From Raffaelea ambrosiae (lineage: Eukaryota > Ascomycota > Sordariomycetes > Ophiostomatales > Ophiostomataceae): 64,000 nucleotides of DNA. The stretch covers positions 992,001 through 1,056,000 of the forward strand of contig PCDI01000002.1 of assembly GCA_002778195.1 (NCBI GenBank), written 5' to 3'. This document shows positions 35,708-46,521 of the stretch, one piece after another (the stretch's first letter is position 1; every line of letters begins with the position of its first letter). The position numbers and the translations under genes were made by a program. Below the pieces are notes generated by a model that was not told the DNA's origin, did no database searches, and saw only the letters and a program-made list of their open reading frames with translations.

Positions 35708-36814
35708 CTATCTCCTCAGGCTGTCCAGACGCGCTTGCAGATCGTCGTCGCCCGGGTCTCCTCCGCTGGGGGCCGGACCGCCGCCACCGCCCACGGCCTG
35801 GGCAATCCTTGCTTCCGGCACTGTGGCGGACTGCAGCCCTTCGGGCGTTTCTCCGAGCTAGAAGCGAAGTTGAGTGTCAGCATGGACAGGCCGGGCGTAT
35901 CTCTCATTCTTATCACGGAAAAAGCAGGGGATGGCAACCGGCTATGCCTTCCCAAAAAAAAGGACTGCCAGCCACCTACCGATTGGTTCAGGTCCACGCC
36001 AATCTCTTCCAGGACCTGCTCGACCACCTCGTCACCCTCTTCCTCGACGCCCACATCCATGGCGTCGTCGACGGCGTCGTCCATCATCTCCTGTCGCTGC
36101 TCCATGATGTCGTTTTCGCGCTCGAATTCCATCGCGATCCGCTGCAGCGACGGCAGGTTCATGGTGCGGTTCATGCTGCCCAGGGCCATGGTGGCGCCCT
36201 TCATGGCCTGCATCATCTGCTCATTCGTGCGGTATGTCTGGTATGGTTAGCCCTCTGTAGGCTCCCCCCCTCCCCCTCCCCCCCTTCTTTGTTTCTTCCG
36301 TCTCTGGGGGGTGTCTTCTTCTCCAACAGCGGCCACTCCTGTCCACCACCTACCTGGAGACGCAGTGAGATCTTTTGCAGCTGGCTGCGCATGCCGTAAA
36401 ACTTTTCAATGTATCTGCGAGCCAAGTCAGCATTTCGCCAGACGCTCCAGCGGATCCTCGTTCAAGCCGTTCAGGATTGCCCGCCTGAACCCACCTCCTC
36501 GTGCGCACAAGGTCCTTCGCCTGGATCTTGCACGCGCCCATCTGGCCTTTCTGCGCACTCTGCTTGATCTGTGCCACCAATGTCTTCTCCTGCTTCTCCA
36601 GCTTGACCCGCTGCTGGTCCAGCTCGCGGATGGCCTTGTCCAGCAGCCGCTGGTTCTTGCGCAGCCGCTCCGCCGGCGTGATGCGCTTGCCGAAAGCCCA
36701 TTCGAGAATCTGTCGTTGTGAGGGGAGCCAGTCAGCAATCGTGGCCCTGCAAAACACCTGTATGACGCAACAACTCCTTTCTCATGGACTATCCTCTCTC
36801 CTGCTCACATTCAT
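35708..36814 (-). CDS. vps2: ESCRT-III subunit Vps2 (Did4/CHMP2)
   Basis: Five exons (36814-36809, 36709-36495, 36414-36354, 36237-35980, 35857-35708; minus) give 229 aa, against 232 in yeast Vps2. Exon 1 encodes only Met-Asn; splicing gives MNILEWAFGKRITPAERLRKNQ, matching yeast MSLFEWVFGKNVTPQERLKKNQ. The sequence continues through coiled-coil helices (KLEKQEKTLVAQIKQSAQKGQ, AKDLVRTRRYIEKFYGM), a MNRTMNLPSLQRI segment, an acidic region, and the C-terminal MIT-interacting motif (DDDLQARLDSLRR) that recruits Vps4. It functions in endosomal sorting, membrane scission and related remodelling. It lies divergent from fzo1, with 911 nt between the start codons. Confidence 0.95.
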
Positions 36815-37725
36815 GATGTCCGTCTACCCCTCCTCAGGGTCGACGCAAGGAAGCCCGGCGGCGAGAGAGGTCGACAAGGGTCGAGGCTGTTGGTCGGGAT
36901 TGCGATCTCTAGCAAAAAAAAAAAGGTTCCCTTTGTCGCCGACGGGTTCGTCGCTGTAGAGTGCCGTGTCGTGCGCTGTCGATGGTCGCTGTGTGGATGG
37001 GGGGGTAGATAAGGCAGCAAGCTAAACTGGGCAGAAAGGCTGCGAGCTATTCGGAGGCGTACGAGTTGGACGTTTGGGGGCAGGGCCCGCTAAAATTGCG
37101 CTGTAGTCGCTTGGCCCAGTGGCGCTGACATAGAGTGGCAGTCGTCCTAAATGAGCGGCCCAGTCGTGGTCTGTGCAGTGTGGTGGCATGCAACGGTGAA
37201 GAGCGAAGGCCGTGGAGTGTGGAAGCAATTGGCGAGGTTGAGAAAGCAGCAATAACGGACAGAACCTGCAACACAGAAACTGCAACACGGAAACTGAAGC
37301 AATAACTGAAAACAGACACCCAAGACGGACACTGAGGGGCGAGCAGAAAAGACACCCAAGCAGTCCAAACCTGGAAAGAGCGACCAACACTTCCTCCTTT
37401 GAGGGTGCAAAAATACGTCACCCCTGCCCGGCATGTGGCGCAGCCAATCAGACACCCGCATTTGCGTTGTGGCTGCCCAGCAGAAGGATAATTTCGCCGC
37501 TTCCCCCCCCCCCAAACCCAACACATGATGCGCAAAACCCGCATCGCCTGAACGTCTGATTATTTGGGCAGAACCCCCAATCCCGACGACGTCACCGCAA
37601 AATCGAAAATTTTCCTTTCTCTTTCCACGACACAGGACCTTACGAATTTTCCCCTCTTCCCAGCTACCCTCGCATCCATCCCGTCCTCCGCGGCAGATGG
37701 CTGCTGCTGGCATCCGCACAACACA
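36815..37725. promoter_or_regulatory. Divergent promoter region of vps2 and fzo1
   Basis: A CAGCCAATCAG CCAAT box (core 37444-37448) lies 280 nt upstream of fzo1, and a GACGTCA half-CRE-like site lies at 37588-37594. A 10-codon upstream ORF abuts the fzo1 start and is annotated separately. No third gene is seen. Confidence 0.5.
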
Positions 37726-37729
37726 ATGA
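37697..37729 (+). promoter_or_regulatory. Upstream ORF (MAAAGIRTTQ) overlapping the fzo1 start codon
   Basis: The ATG at 37697-37699 opens ten codons ending in TGA at 37727-37729, and that stop shares two bases with the fzo1 ATG (37726-37728), an ATGA arrangement. Such overlaps can couple termination to re-initiation. Whether this ATG lies in the mRNA and is translated is not known from sequence. Confidence 0.5.
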
Positions 37730-40659
37730 GCCCAAAGTCGAAATCTGACAAGGGGAAGGCCCCCGGCAAGCAATCGGCCGCGGCCTCCCCAAAGGTCGGT
37801 GAGGCGGACGATGCTCCCGACAGCGCCTCCCTCCGCAAGAACGGCCCGCCCGGGGCCCCTGCCTACATGACGGTCGGCAACGGGTCGACCTCGGAACACG
37901 CCGCGCGCCTGCAGTCGATGCTCGAGACCGACTCGGGCTATGGAGGCAGCTCGACGGGCGGCGAAGACCTGCACGCCATGCTGCCGTCGACCATGCCCTG
38001 GGACACGGCGGCGAAGGACGACCCGAATCTGCAGTCGGGCAGCGCGGGCAGCGCGGGCAGCGCGGGCAGCGCGGGCAGCGGCACGGACCGCCGGACGCAG
38101 CAGGCGAGCGCCATCCACCAGCTGTGGTACAACCAGCACCGCGTCTCGCTGGGCAAGTCCATCAGCCAGGTGGTCGAGCTGCTCAAGGGCCTGCAGGAGA
38201 CCAACATGGCCTGGCCGGCGCACTACCCGACGGTGCAGGGCGCGGAGCTCCCGGGCGGGCTGTCGGCGGACATGGCGGAGCGGCCGGCGCTGCAGCGGGC
38301 GCACTCGACGGCCGGCGACCTCATGACGTCGGCGGCCCTGGCTTCGTCGTCGTCGGCGTCGGGCAGCACGGGCCGCCGGGACGACGGCGACCTGCGGCGG
38401 TCGCTGCGGCGCGCCAAGACGTCGCTCGAAGACATGGACGGCCCGTCGGGCGAGGCGGAGTCGAGCAAGGCGGCCGAGGAGCGGCTGTCGTCGCCGGCGC
38501 CCTCGGAGCCGCGGCTGGTGACGCCGCAGATCGCGCAGGAGTTCTCGGTGCTCAAGCTGGACCTCAAGCTCGGCAGCCTGCACCAGGCAGAGCTGGTGCA
38601 CTCGCTCGAGAAGGGCTCGATCGCGTCGCTGCTCGACGAGAAGATCCGGTCCAGCATCAAGCACCTGCTGGCGCTGCGCGAGCGCATCGAGGACACCTCC
38701 AGCAAGGTGCTCGTGACGGGCGACCTCAACGCCGGCAAGTCGACGTTCTGCAACGCGCTGCTGCGCCGCAAGATCCTGCCCGAGGACCAGCAGCCCTGCA
38801 CCAGCATCTTCTGCGAGGTGCTGGACGCCAGCGCCAACCACGGCGTCGAGGAGGTGCACGCCGTGCACAAGGACGCCGTCTACGACCGCAACGACGAGTC
38901 CACGTACGACGTCTTCGCCCTGGGCGAGCTCGAGCGCATCGTCACCGACAACTCCACCTACATGCAGTGCAAGGTCTACGTCAAGGACGTGCGCGCCATC
39001 GACGAGTCGCTGCTCAACAACGGCATCGTCGACATTGCCCTCATCGACGCCCCCGGCCTCAACTCCGACACCACCAAGACCACCGCCGTCTTTGCGCGCC
39101 AGGAGGAGATCGACGTCGTCGTCTTTGTCGTGTCCGCCACCAACCACTTCACCCTGACCGCCACCGAGTTCATCCGCGCCGCCGCCGCCGAGAAGGCCTA
39201 CCTGTTTGTCGTCGTCAACGGCTTCGACGTCATCCGCGACCGCGAGCGCTGCCAGAAGATGATCCTCGACCAGGTCGCCGGCCTCAGCCCCCAGACCCGC
39301 AAGGAGGCCTCCGAGCTGGTCCACTTTGTGTCCAGCAACGCCATCCCGACGGCGCCGTCGCCGCCCGGCGGCCCGGGCGGACCCGGCGGCGGTGGCGGCG
39401 GCGGCAGTGGAAGCTCGTCCGGCGGTGGCGGCGGCGGCGGCGGTGACGATGACCCGAGCGACGGCAGCAGCGACCCCAAGGGCAAGGGCAAGGCCAAGGA
39501 GAAGATGCGCGACTTTGAGGGCATGGAGCAGTCGCTGCGGCGCTTCGTGCTCGAGAAGCGCGCCCGCTCCAAGCTCGCGCCGGCCAAGAACTACCTGCTC
39601 AACATCCTCAACGACGTCCACGCGCTGGCCACGGTCAACGCCGAGGTGGCCCAGTCTGAGCTGGCCCGCGTCGACGCGGAGCTGGCCACCATCGAGCCGC
39701 AGCTCGAGACCAACAAGAAGGCCAAGGTCGAGGTCGCCTCCGAGGCCGAGGAGATCATCGAGGACACCTGCAAGGACATCTACGACCACAGCCGCGCCGC
39801 CATCGGCTTCTCCATCGCCCACTCCGGCGACAGCGCCGACCTGCTCGGCGTGCCCTACCCCGGCCTGCTGTCGGCCTTCCAGTATGCCGACGACGTCAAG
39901 CAGGCCATGCTGGCCCAGATTGCCGCCGCCGTCACCGAGTGCGAGGAGCGCGCCCGCGCCAAGACCGTGTCCGGCGTCAACACCATCAAGCAGCTGGGCC
40001 TGCGGCACCTGGGCAACGAGTACGCCGACCTGGCCTTCCGCCCCGAGTTCATGTTCCGCCGCCGCCGCGACGAGCTCGCGCGCCAGATCGACATCCCCAC
40101 CGAGCTGTGGGACTTTGTCGACGTCACCACGCTGCTGCAGCGCCAGGAGAAGATGGCCGGCACCGGCATGGCCCTGACTGTCGCGACGGCCGTCGGCGGC
40201 CGCCTCATCGGCGTCCAGAGCTGGGGCTGGGTCGACCACGCCCTGTCGGCGGCCAAGCTCATGTCCAACGAGCAGCTGCGCCGCATGGCCGTGCCCGCCC
40301 TCATCACCGCCACCATTGCCGCCGCCGCCTATGTCCTGTCGCAGATCCCGCAGTCGCTGCCGCCGCGCCTCGCCCACAAGATCTCGTCCCGGCTGGACGA
40401 GCTCGACTACGTCCACCTCAACGCCACGCGCATCTCCGCCACCGTCCGCAAGGTCCTGCGCTACCCGGCCGACTCCATCCGCGACGGCCTCAACAAGTCG
40501 GTCGAGCAGCTCGGCACGCGCCGCGAGAAGACCATCAAGGCCCGCGCCGAGAGCCAGGTCGCCCTCAAGTACTTTAGCAACCTGGTCACCGAGAGCGGCC
40601 ACTACCGCGGCACGGTCCGGGCCGTCGACCTGGAGGCGCTTCCGCCTGGCGCCCACTAG
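37726..40659 (+). CDS. fzo1: Mitofusin Fzo1, outer-membrane dynamin-like GTPase
   Basis: This is a single exon of 977 aa. The first in-frame ATG is 37726; upstream in-frame sequence lacks ATG. The GTPase motifs are P-loop GDLNAGKST (332-340), switch threonine in QPCTSIF, DAPG (441-444) and NGFD (498-501) where yeast has NKFD. A Gly-rich insertion with polyglycine (39376-39450) follows FVSSNAIPT. Heptad-rich regions flank paired hydrophobic segments near the C-terminus (including VPALITATIAAAAYVL). The N-terminus is disordered and has a GSA repeat from a 9-nt tandem array (38038-38082). Mitofusins tether and fuse outer mitochondrial membranes, and Fzo1 abundance is controlled by ubiquitin in yeast. 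It converges with tom22, another mitochondrial outer-membrane gene. Confidence 0.95.
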   Translation: MSPKSKSDKGKAPGKQSAAASPKVGEADDAPDSASLRKNGPPGAPAYMTVGNGSTSEHAARLQSMLETDSGYGGSSTGGEDLHAMLPSTMPWDTAAKDDPNLQSGSAGSAGSAGSAGSGTDRRTQQASAIHQLWYNQHRVSLGKSISQVVELLKGLQETNMAWPAHYPTVQGAELPGGLSADMAERPALQRAHSTAGDLMTSAALASSSSASGSTGRRDDGDLRRSLRRAKTSLEDMDGPSGEAESSKAAEERLSSPAPSEPRLVTPQIAQEFSVLKLDLKLGSLHQAELVHSLEKGSIASLLDEKIRSSIKHLLALRERIEDTSSKVLVTGDLNAGKSTFCNALLRRKILPEDQQPCTSIFCEVLDASANHGVEEVHAVHKDAVYDRNDESTYDVFALGELERIVTDNSTYMQCKVYVKDVRAIDESLLNNGIVDIALIDAPGLNSDTTKTTAVFARQEEIDVVVFVVSATNHFTLTATEFIRAAAAEKAYLFVVVNGFDVIRDRERCQKMILDQVAGLSPQTRKEASELVHFVSSNAIPTAPSPPGGPGGPGGGGGGGSGSSSGGGGGGGGDDDPSDGSSDPKGKGKAKEKMRDFEGMEQSLRRFVLEKRARSKLAPAKNYLLNILNDVHALATVNAEVAQSELARVDAELATIEPQLETNKKAKVEVASEAEEIIEDTCKDIYDHSRAAIGFSIAHSGDSADLLGVPYPGLLSAFQYADDVKQAMLAQIAAAVTECEERARAKTVSGVNTIKQLGLRHLGNEYADLAFRPEFMFRRRRDELARQIDIPTELWDFVDVTTLLQRQEKMAGTGMALTVATAVGGRLIGVQSWGWVDHALSAAKLMSNEQLRRMAVPALITATIAAAAYVLSQIPQSLPPRLAHKISSRLDELDYVHLNATRISATVRKVLRYPADSIRDGLNKSVEQLGTRREKTIKARAESQVALKYFSNLVTESGHYRGTVRAVDLEALPPGAH
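38038..38082 (+). repeat. 9-nt tandem array encoding GSA repeats in Fzo1
   Basis: Unit GGCAGCGCG occurs about four and a half times and keeps frame within the disordered N-terminus. Confidence 0.85.
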
Positions 40660-41992
40660 ATCTTGGGGAAAAGAGACGACAAAGAAAAAAAAAATTGGTG
40701 GCTAGAGTGAGGCGTTTGGCAAAGATTCATGATATGGACAAATTTGGGTTGGTTTTTGATATTTTTTCTCTTCTTGTTGTTGTGTGCTATTCGTTTGTCC
40801 TCTTTTTCATCCATCATTTCACGTTTTCCCAGTTTGGAATCCTAAAAAAAAACTAAAATGAGGGCTGGCACGATGGTGGTGTTTTCTTTTCTGTTTCTGT
40901 CTTCACGGGCTTTAAATGTTCAGATCTGACAGTTCCTCGTCTTTGCGCTTCGGAAGCCTCGCCACTCTCGCTTCTCATCCCATGCTCCCCGTGAACGTTC
41001 TCCCCCATCCGCCCGCCTTCTTCTCTTCATGTTCCTATTTTTTTTCTTTTTTTTTTCAGTGTTCCATCTCCTCTGTACCTACTGTTGGGACAAGAGCAAG
41101 ACGTATATACTCGTACATCACTCATAGAAAAGAGCTCGAAGGGCCCCTATCAAAATGCATGATTGGGTTCTGCGACGTCGTTTATGCCTTACGATTAGCA
41201 AAATAAAAGTCAATTCACGTTCCTAGGCTGAATAACCATACGAAGTAAAGCACCGTGTATGTCGTGTGTCAGTATTCACGAGTCGCCAATGGCACGATAC
41301 AGAAATCTCATTTCGAAGACAATACACTGGGGGAGAACACCAGCTTGCTTCTATATATATGTACACAGGCACACGCAAATCATTATGCGCCCGGCCCGAA
41401 AGCAGTGAGAGAAGAGAGTAAGGAAATCCTAAGAACCGCCCCAGGAAATAGAGCAGGTACAAATAGCTAGCATGACAACATTTTGGCCACAGCCAGATGG
41501 CGTGAAAGGCGTAAACCCAGAGGGTGCGAGTAGGGGAGTGGGAGAGAGACAGAACAAAAGAGACTCGCCGCCAATGCAGAATAAGAGAGCGTGAAAGTGG
41601 TCCCGCAAGGATGTTGGAGAAAGAGAAACAAAATAGGGAAAGAAACGAGATGATCTGTTGCAGAATTGCAAGACATCCGCATGATATCAGGGTGTGCATC
41701 CGCGCCAACAGCCGTCCCCAGTCCAAGAAACAGAAACAAGACTTGAGCAAAAAAATGTTTCCCCTCCGGTCCTTGGTCCCAGAAGTGCTGTCTTCTTTCT
41801 CATGTTCCCCGATCATTCAAATTCGTGATACTTCTAACAAATCCAGCCCGTATTTCCTCAATAGCCGCACAAAAGATTCGTGTGTTTCTTTCCCCTTTTT
41901 TTTCGTCTCTCGTTTCTTGTTTATGTGCTTTGAAATTTTGGGGGTTTTTTTTTTCAAATTATTTGCTGGTCCTTGTTGAATCTGCCGTCCCT
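40660..41992. other. Convergent intergenic region between fzo1 and tom22
   Basis: T-rich 3' flanks of both genes are seen, with no coding frame or repeat that I can support. Confidence 0.6.
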
Positions 41993-42641
41993 TTACAACG
42001 CTGGCCGGGCACCGCCTGGCGCACCCAGCGCGGCACCCACCTGGCTCGCTGTGTCGCCCTCGTGGCCCTCGACACCGCCCACGCCGGCCGTCAGCATCTC
42101 GCTACCCATCTCGCGCATGCGCTGCTCCTGCTCCATGGCGACAATGTTCTGCTCCTCGGCCCACGACAGGGCAAAGGGGATGCCGATCAGCAGGGAGCTG
42201 ACGGAGATGGTCCAGGCGGCGCGGCCGAGGAAGACGAGGCTGGTGCGGATGACACGGTTGCTGAACTGGTAGTTGCTGTAGAACCAGCCGCGGGTCGTGG
42301 GCGGGATGATGTCGCGGAGGGCAAACAAACGCTCGGCGAGGCTCTCCTGGCTGGGATCATAGTCGGAGTCATTGGAGATTTCCGAGTCTGCAAAAAATAA
42401 AAAAAAAATAAAAAAAAGAGAGAGGGGTACATCGTCAGCCATGCGCACACCCTGGGGACGCGGGCAGTCCAGAAGCCCGCTTTCAACACACAGAGAAGGC
42501 TCGAGGTGCATCGCTAAAGCTTTCTGCCACCATCAACGCCTCCCAGACAAACTTACCAGTGTCGGTGAAGTCCTCCTCCTCCTCCGGGCCCGGCTGGCGC
42601 TCCTGGAAGTGCTCGTCCTCGACCTCGACTAATTGGACCAT
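41993..42641 (-). CDS. tom22: Mitochondrial import receptor subunit Tom22
   Basis: Exons 42641-42557 and 42387-41993 (minus) give 159 aa. The acidic N-terminus (MVQLVEVEDEHFQER, then a run of Glu/Asp before FTDTDSEIS) is the cytosolic presequence-binding part. YDPSQESLAERLFALRDIIPPTTR is the conserved Tom22 core, and WTISVSSLLIGIPFALSWAEEQ is the single membrane anchor, followed by a short intermembrane-space tail. Tom22 is the central receptor and organiser of the TOM complex. A CACGTG box lies 206 nt upstream of the start. The assignment is firm, and the length is typical for filamentous fungi. Confidence 0.94.
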
Positions 42642-43307
42642 TTTGGCGGATTGTTTGTTCTGCGGGTGGCTTCTTTTCTTTCGGATTCGGGCTCAAACAA
42701 GTTGGGGCCTGGGTGGACGTAGTGGATCGGACTGCTGCAGGCTGAGGAGCGATCAATGCGAGAGTGGGCAGGTGGTGATGGTTGAAATTTGGCTGTCGAG
42801 ATACGATCCTGTTCTGGCAAGAAAATTTTGCCCTGTCGGACATAGGCACGTGACCACTTAAACAGCCGCCACTGACGATTAGTTAGAACCACAATTGCAA
42901 GACAACTGCGATATCAGGAGACAGCATGCAAATCGCTCTGAAACTACTTGTATTTTTCGTCCGTATGTCTAGTAATCATCTTCCAATATATAGAAAGGGC
43001 AATTCTTCTGCCCGGGACAAAAAGACCCTCTAGTAACCTCCCTTAACCTCGCTTGCTCTCGCCTTCACCCATGCCAAACAAATAAAATCTACGGTTGCTC
43101 AACAATGTCCCAGGATGGCTCATGCTTGTTGCAAGATCGAATTTGAAATGCAAATTCGCAAAGAAATACAGAGGGAAATAGAGCAAGCAAAACAAAGATA
43201 AGAAGAAAAAATTGAAGAGGAGGCCAGATAGCGCAGGAACACTTCGTGCATGCAGGCAGTCCTCTCAGGGCTATCGACGAACAGCTTTCCAGTTTCACAC
43301 CCTACAT
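42642..43307. promoter_or_regulatory. tom22 promoter and nha1 3' flank
   Basis: A CACGTG box at 42847-42852 (context GGCACGTGACC) is the clearest element. The remainder is AT-rich without a gene. Confidence 0.5.
42847..42852. promoter_or_regulatory. CACGTG E-box upstream of tom22
   Basis: Palindromic CACGTG followed by AC lies 206 nt before the tom22 ATG. It is the core site of Cbf1-like bHLH factors in fungi. Function here is inferred from position only. Confidence 0.4.
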
Positions 43308-46300
43308 TTATTTCTTGCCCGGGTTCGGCACATCCGCAAAGCGAATTCCGCGCCGCGCAGGAGGCACTCTGGGAGTGTCGTCGTCGTCACTATCATCTGG
43401 GGACGGACTGGTCATGCCAAGGGCTGCTTCGCGACGCCTCCGTTCGGCAGGCGTTTCCCTTACATCGTCGTCGTCGTCGTCGTCGTCGCTATCTTCTTCG
43501 ACGCCCTCCAGAGCAGCGAGACGCCGGCGCCGTTCGACAGCAGTTTCAGGGGGGTCCTGGCTTGACGATGCTGCAGGAGTGGCCTTGCTGACGCTGGTGG
43601 CTCGGCCCCGCTGAACCTTAACCACGCGACCAGGACTGACCGAGTCGCTCGACTCGCCTTCGCTGTCGCCGCGGCCCTCGCGGTGTTTTGTCCGTGAAGC
43701 ACCCGGAGACTTCTCAGCTGCCTTGCCTCGATCGTCTGCATGAGACACAACAATATGGGGGGACTGCATATCCGGTTTGCCTCGCGCCCTTTCAGCGGCT
43801 TCCCGCTTGGCGCCGTCGAGCTTCTTGATCTCCTTGAAGAAGTCCTCTTTGGTCATGCGGCGGCCAACACCACCAATGGTGAAGCGGATGTGTCGGTCCT
43901 CTTCGTCGTCGGCTTCCTTGTCCACCACACTCTTCCTCCGTGCAGACGCCTCGCCACCGGCGGCGCGGCCAAAGCCCATCCAGCTGGACATGCCACCAGT
44001 CTTGCTAGGCACCTTTGTCAGGCTCCCATTGTCGCCCTCGGCCGCCGCCTCGCCGGCTTCGGGTTCCTTGGGCTTCTCTGGAAGCTTAATCAAGCCGCCC
44101 ATGCCCATGTACTTGAGACTCTGTGCGACCACGTCCGTGCCTTCTTTATCAGTCTTGTGTGCGGGCAGCTCATACGTCTTGATGACTTCGCCGTCTTCGT
44201 CTTCAACAATGATCTGCAAGGAGAAAAGATGGTTAGTATTCCGAATGTATACGACTATATATGCAATCGCAGAACAAAGGGGAACATGGAAAGCAGGGAA
44301 GGGGACGTACAGTGTTTCCAAACTGATAGGCACGGGCGGGCTCGTGTTTGCGGGATTCAATCTGCTTTTCTTTGCGCTTCTGGAGCTCCTCGTTCTTCCA
44401 GTTGCCGAAGCGTTTCTTGATGGCATCGTATGTCCAGCCGGTAGGCTGTGTTTCGGCGGGCTGTGTTTCGGCCTTCAATGCCTCGTCTGTCAGTTTCTTC
44501 CGAAGGCTGTCCATGTCGACGGCCTCGCTCAGATGTTGAGGAGTCGAGGGGCGGCTGGGGAGCGCAGACTCAACGGCCACGACATCGCCCTGCTGATTCT
44601 CGACGATGATCTTGTCGCCCTCGTCATACACCTCCAGCTTCTGGCGGTTCGTGGGAGTCGAGGAGCTTCCAGCGTCGTCGGACTGCATGCGACGTTTCTC
44701 GGGATCACCAGCATCGCCAGCGGGCAGGACCCTCCTCGGAGACACCTGGCCAGAGCTCAGGGTGGACTCTTGCCGCTCGTCTGTCAGCGGTGTATGATCG
44801 GCAGACTGGTTGGCAGACTGGTTGGCAGACTGGTCGCCCGGCTCGGCGGAGGACGCCGGTTGGCTGACACGCTGGGGGTAGATGGCAGACTGGCTGATCG
44901 GGCCGCCGGGGCCGATGCCATCGTCCCACTTCCTCCTGCGACGACGGCTGACGCGCGACGATGCCCGGCTTCCCTGGCGGCTGCCACCTTCTTCATCCTT
45001 CATACGGCGCAAGAACTGGCCAGGCATACCAACGGGAAGCAGAGTGCCGGGCGGCATGTCGGGCATTTTCAGATCGTCCAGGCTGGTATCGGACATGGTT
45101 CGGCCCTGCGACCGGGACTGCGACGAGATCCTGGGAAGACGGTTCATCCACGACGGGCCATCCTCTGGGGCGGTGGTGTAGGACATGGTGACGGTCAGGG
45201 TGTTGATGCGCTTGCCCAGGGTGAAGACGGCAACGGACGAGCCGTGTACGATGATGGACGCAATGACTAGGAACGTGGTTATGGGCCAGACCAAGGTCAG
45301 TAACGTATAGTGCTCGTGGTCGGACGGGGGCAGCTCTGAGAGCGGCACGGGCTCGTCGTGTTCCAGCTCGGCTCTGGCCATAATGGCGACGAAAATGGCG
45401 CCGACGCCGATGGGACCAAAGTGGCCAGCGAACAGGGCCTCGCGCCACGTTTTGATATCCGGGATGAGCGGCTTGAGGGCCATCATAATGGGGATGCGGC
45501 GGAAGAGAATGACAAAGATGGCGATGATGGTCAGACGCCAGGCAGACAGGCCGATGCTGGTGTCGTTGAACATCTCCCAGGGGATAATGGTGCCGAGGTA
45601 GACAAAATAGGCCAGATTGATCAACAGATCGATGACGTTGGAGACGTGGGACTCTTCGGTCTTGTTGGTGAACCAACCGTCGTTGGAAAAGCCGACGCCA
45701 CAGGCAAAGCCGACCAGGAGATCGTCGACGCCGAGAATGCTGCCCGAGCCGGCGCAGAAGAGAGCCAGGACAAAGTAAAACACGAGGAAGCTCTCGCGAT
45801 CGATCAGGTCGTGGCGCTCGGCGAACTTGATGCCGTGGCGGGCAATGTAGCCCACAAGGAAGCCGTAGACGGCGCCGAAGATGCACTCGTAGAGAATGGT
45901 GTAGACGATCCAGTGGAAGCTCACCTCCCCGGCGTCGCGGTGGTCCTGGATCAGGTAGAGCGAGAGATAGATGAAGGGAAAGGCCATGCCGTCGTTGCAG
46001 CCAGACTCGGCCGAGAGCAGGTCGCGCAGATGCTTGGGCACGCGCTTGGCAAACTTGCCCTTGCCGACGACGGACGAGGCCAGGACAGGATCGGTGGCGG
46101 TGACACAGGCGGCAATGACGAGGCTTTCGAGCCAGTTGAGGGGCGGCACCATCCACCAGACGAAGAGCGACGTGATCAGCCAGCCAAAGGTCATGACGGG
46201 CACGAGCAGGAAGATGACGGACTTCCAGTGACGCTCCATGTAGAACTTGGGCAGCTCGACGCCGACAGCAAAGCACTGGACGACGAGGACGATGCGCGAG

Positions 46301-46521
46301 AACTCGATGGTGACAATGTCCACGCTGCCCCACGACTGGGGGTCGATGAGGTTGGCGGCATGCGGTCCGAAGATCAGGCCGCAGAGCGTGGCGACGGTGG
46401 CCTCGCCGATGTACATGCGCTCCTTGATGATAGAAGAACACAGCATGAACAGCGAGGTGAAGCCGCCGAGGATGATGTACACCAAATGGGGTTTTGTGAT
46501 GGAAAGGTGGTCCCACGCCAT
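43308..46521 (-). CDS. nha1: Plasma-membrane Na+(K+)/H+ antiporter Nha1/Sod2 type
   Basis: Exons 46521-44311 and 44213-43308 (minus) give 1038 aa. The first ~440 residues are a polytopic antiporter domain with about twelve membrane segments. It begins MAWDHLSITKPHLVYIILGGF and contains the conserved TATDPVLASSVVGKGKFAKRVP and ESGCNDGMAFPF, whose acidic residues handle cations, and later GHFGPIGVGAIF. The long hydrophilic tail is cytosolic, rich in Ser/Arg/Asp, and carries short repeats (SANQ units, AETQP twice) and a poly-Asp run. Nha1 exports Na+ and K+ in exchange for protons and its tail regulates salt tolerance. The splice joins YQFGNT to IIVEDEDGEV; keeping the intron would bring an early stop. 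The upstream region has a (TGT)n tract at about 46566-46612. Confidence 0.94.

Noticed and set aside
37564..37725. Extra 54 codons before the fzo1 ATG
   Set aside because: The frame is open but has no ATG and reads like leader sequence with promoter motifs.
37147..40656. Open frame of 1169 codons on minus opposite fzo1
   Set aside because: Antisense shadow. The plus strand encodes complete mitofusin motifs, and the minus product is compositionally biased.
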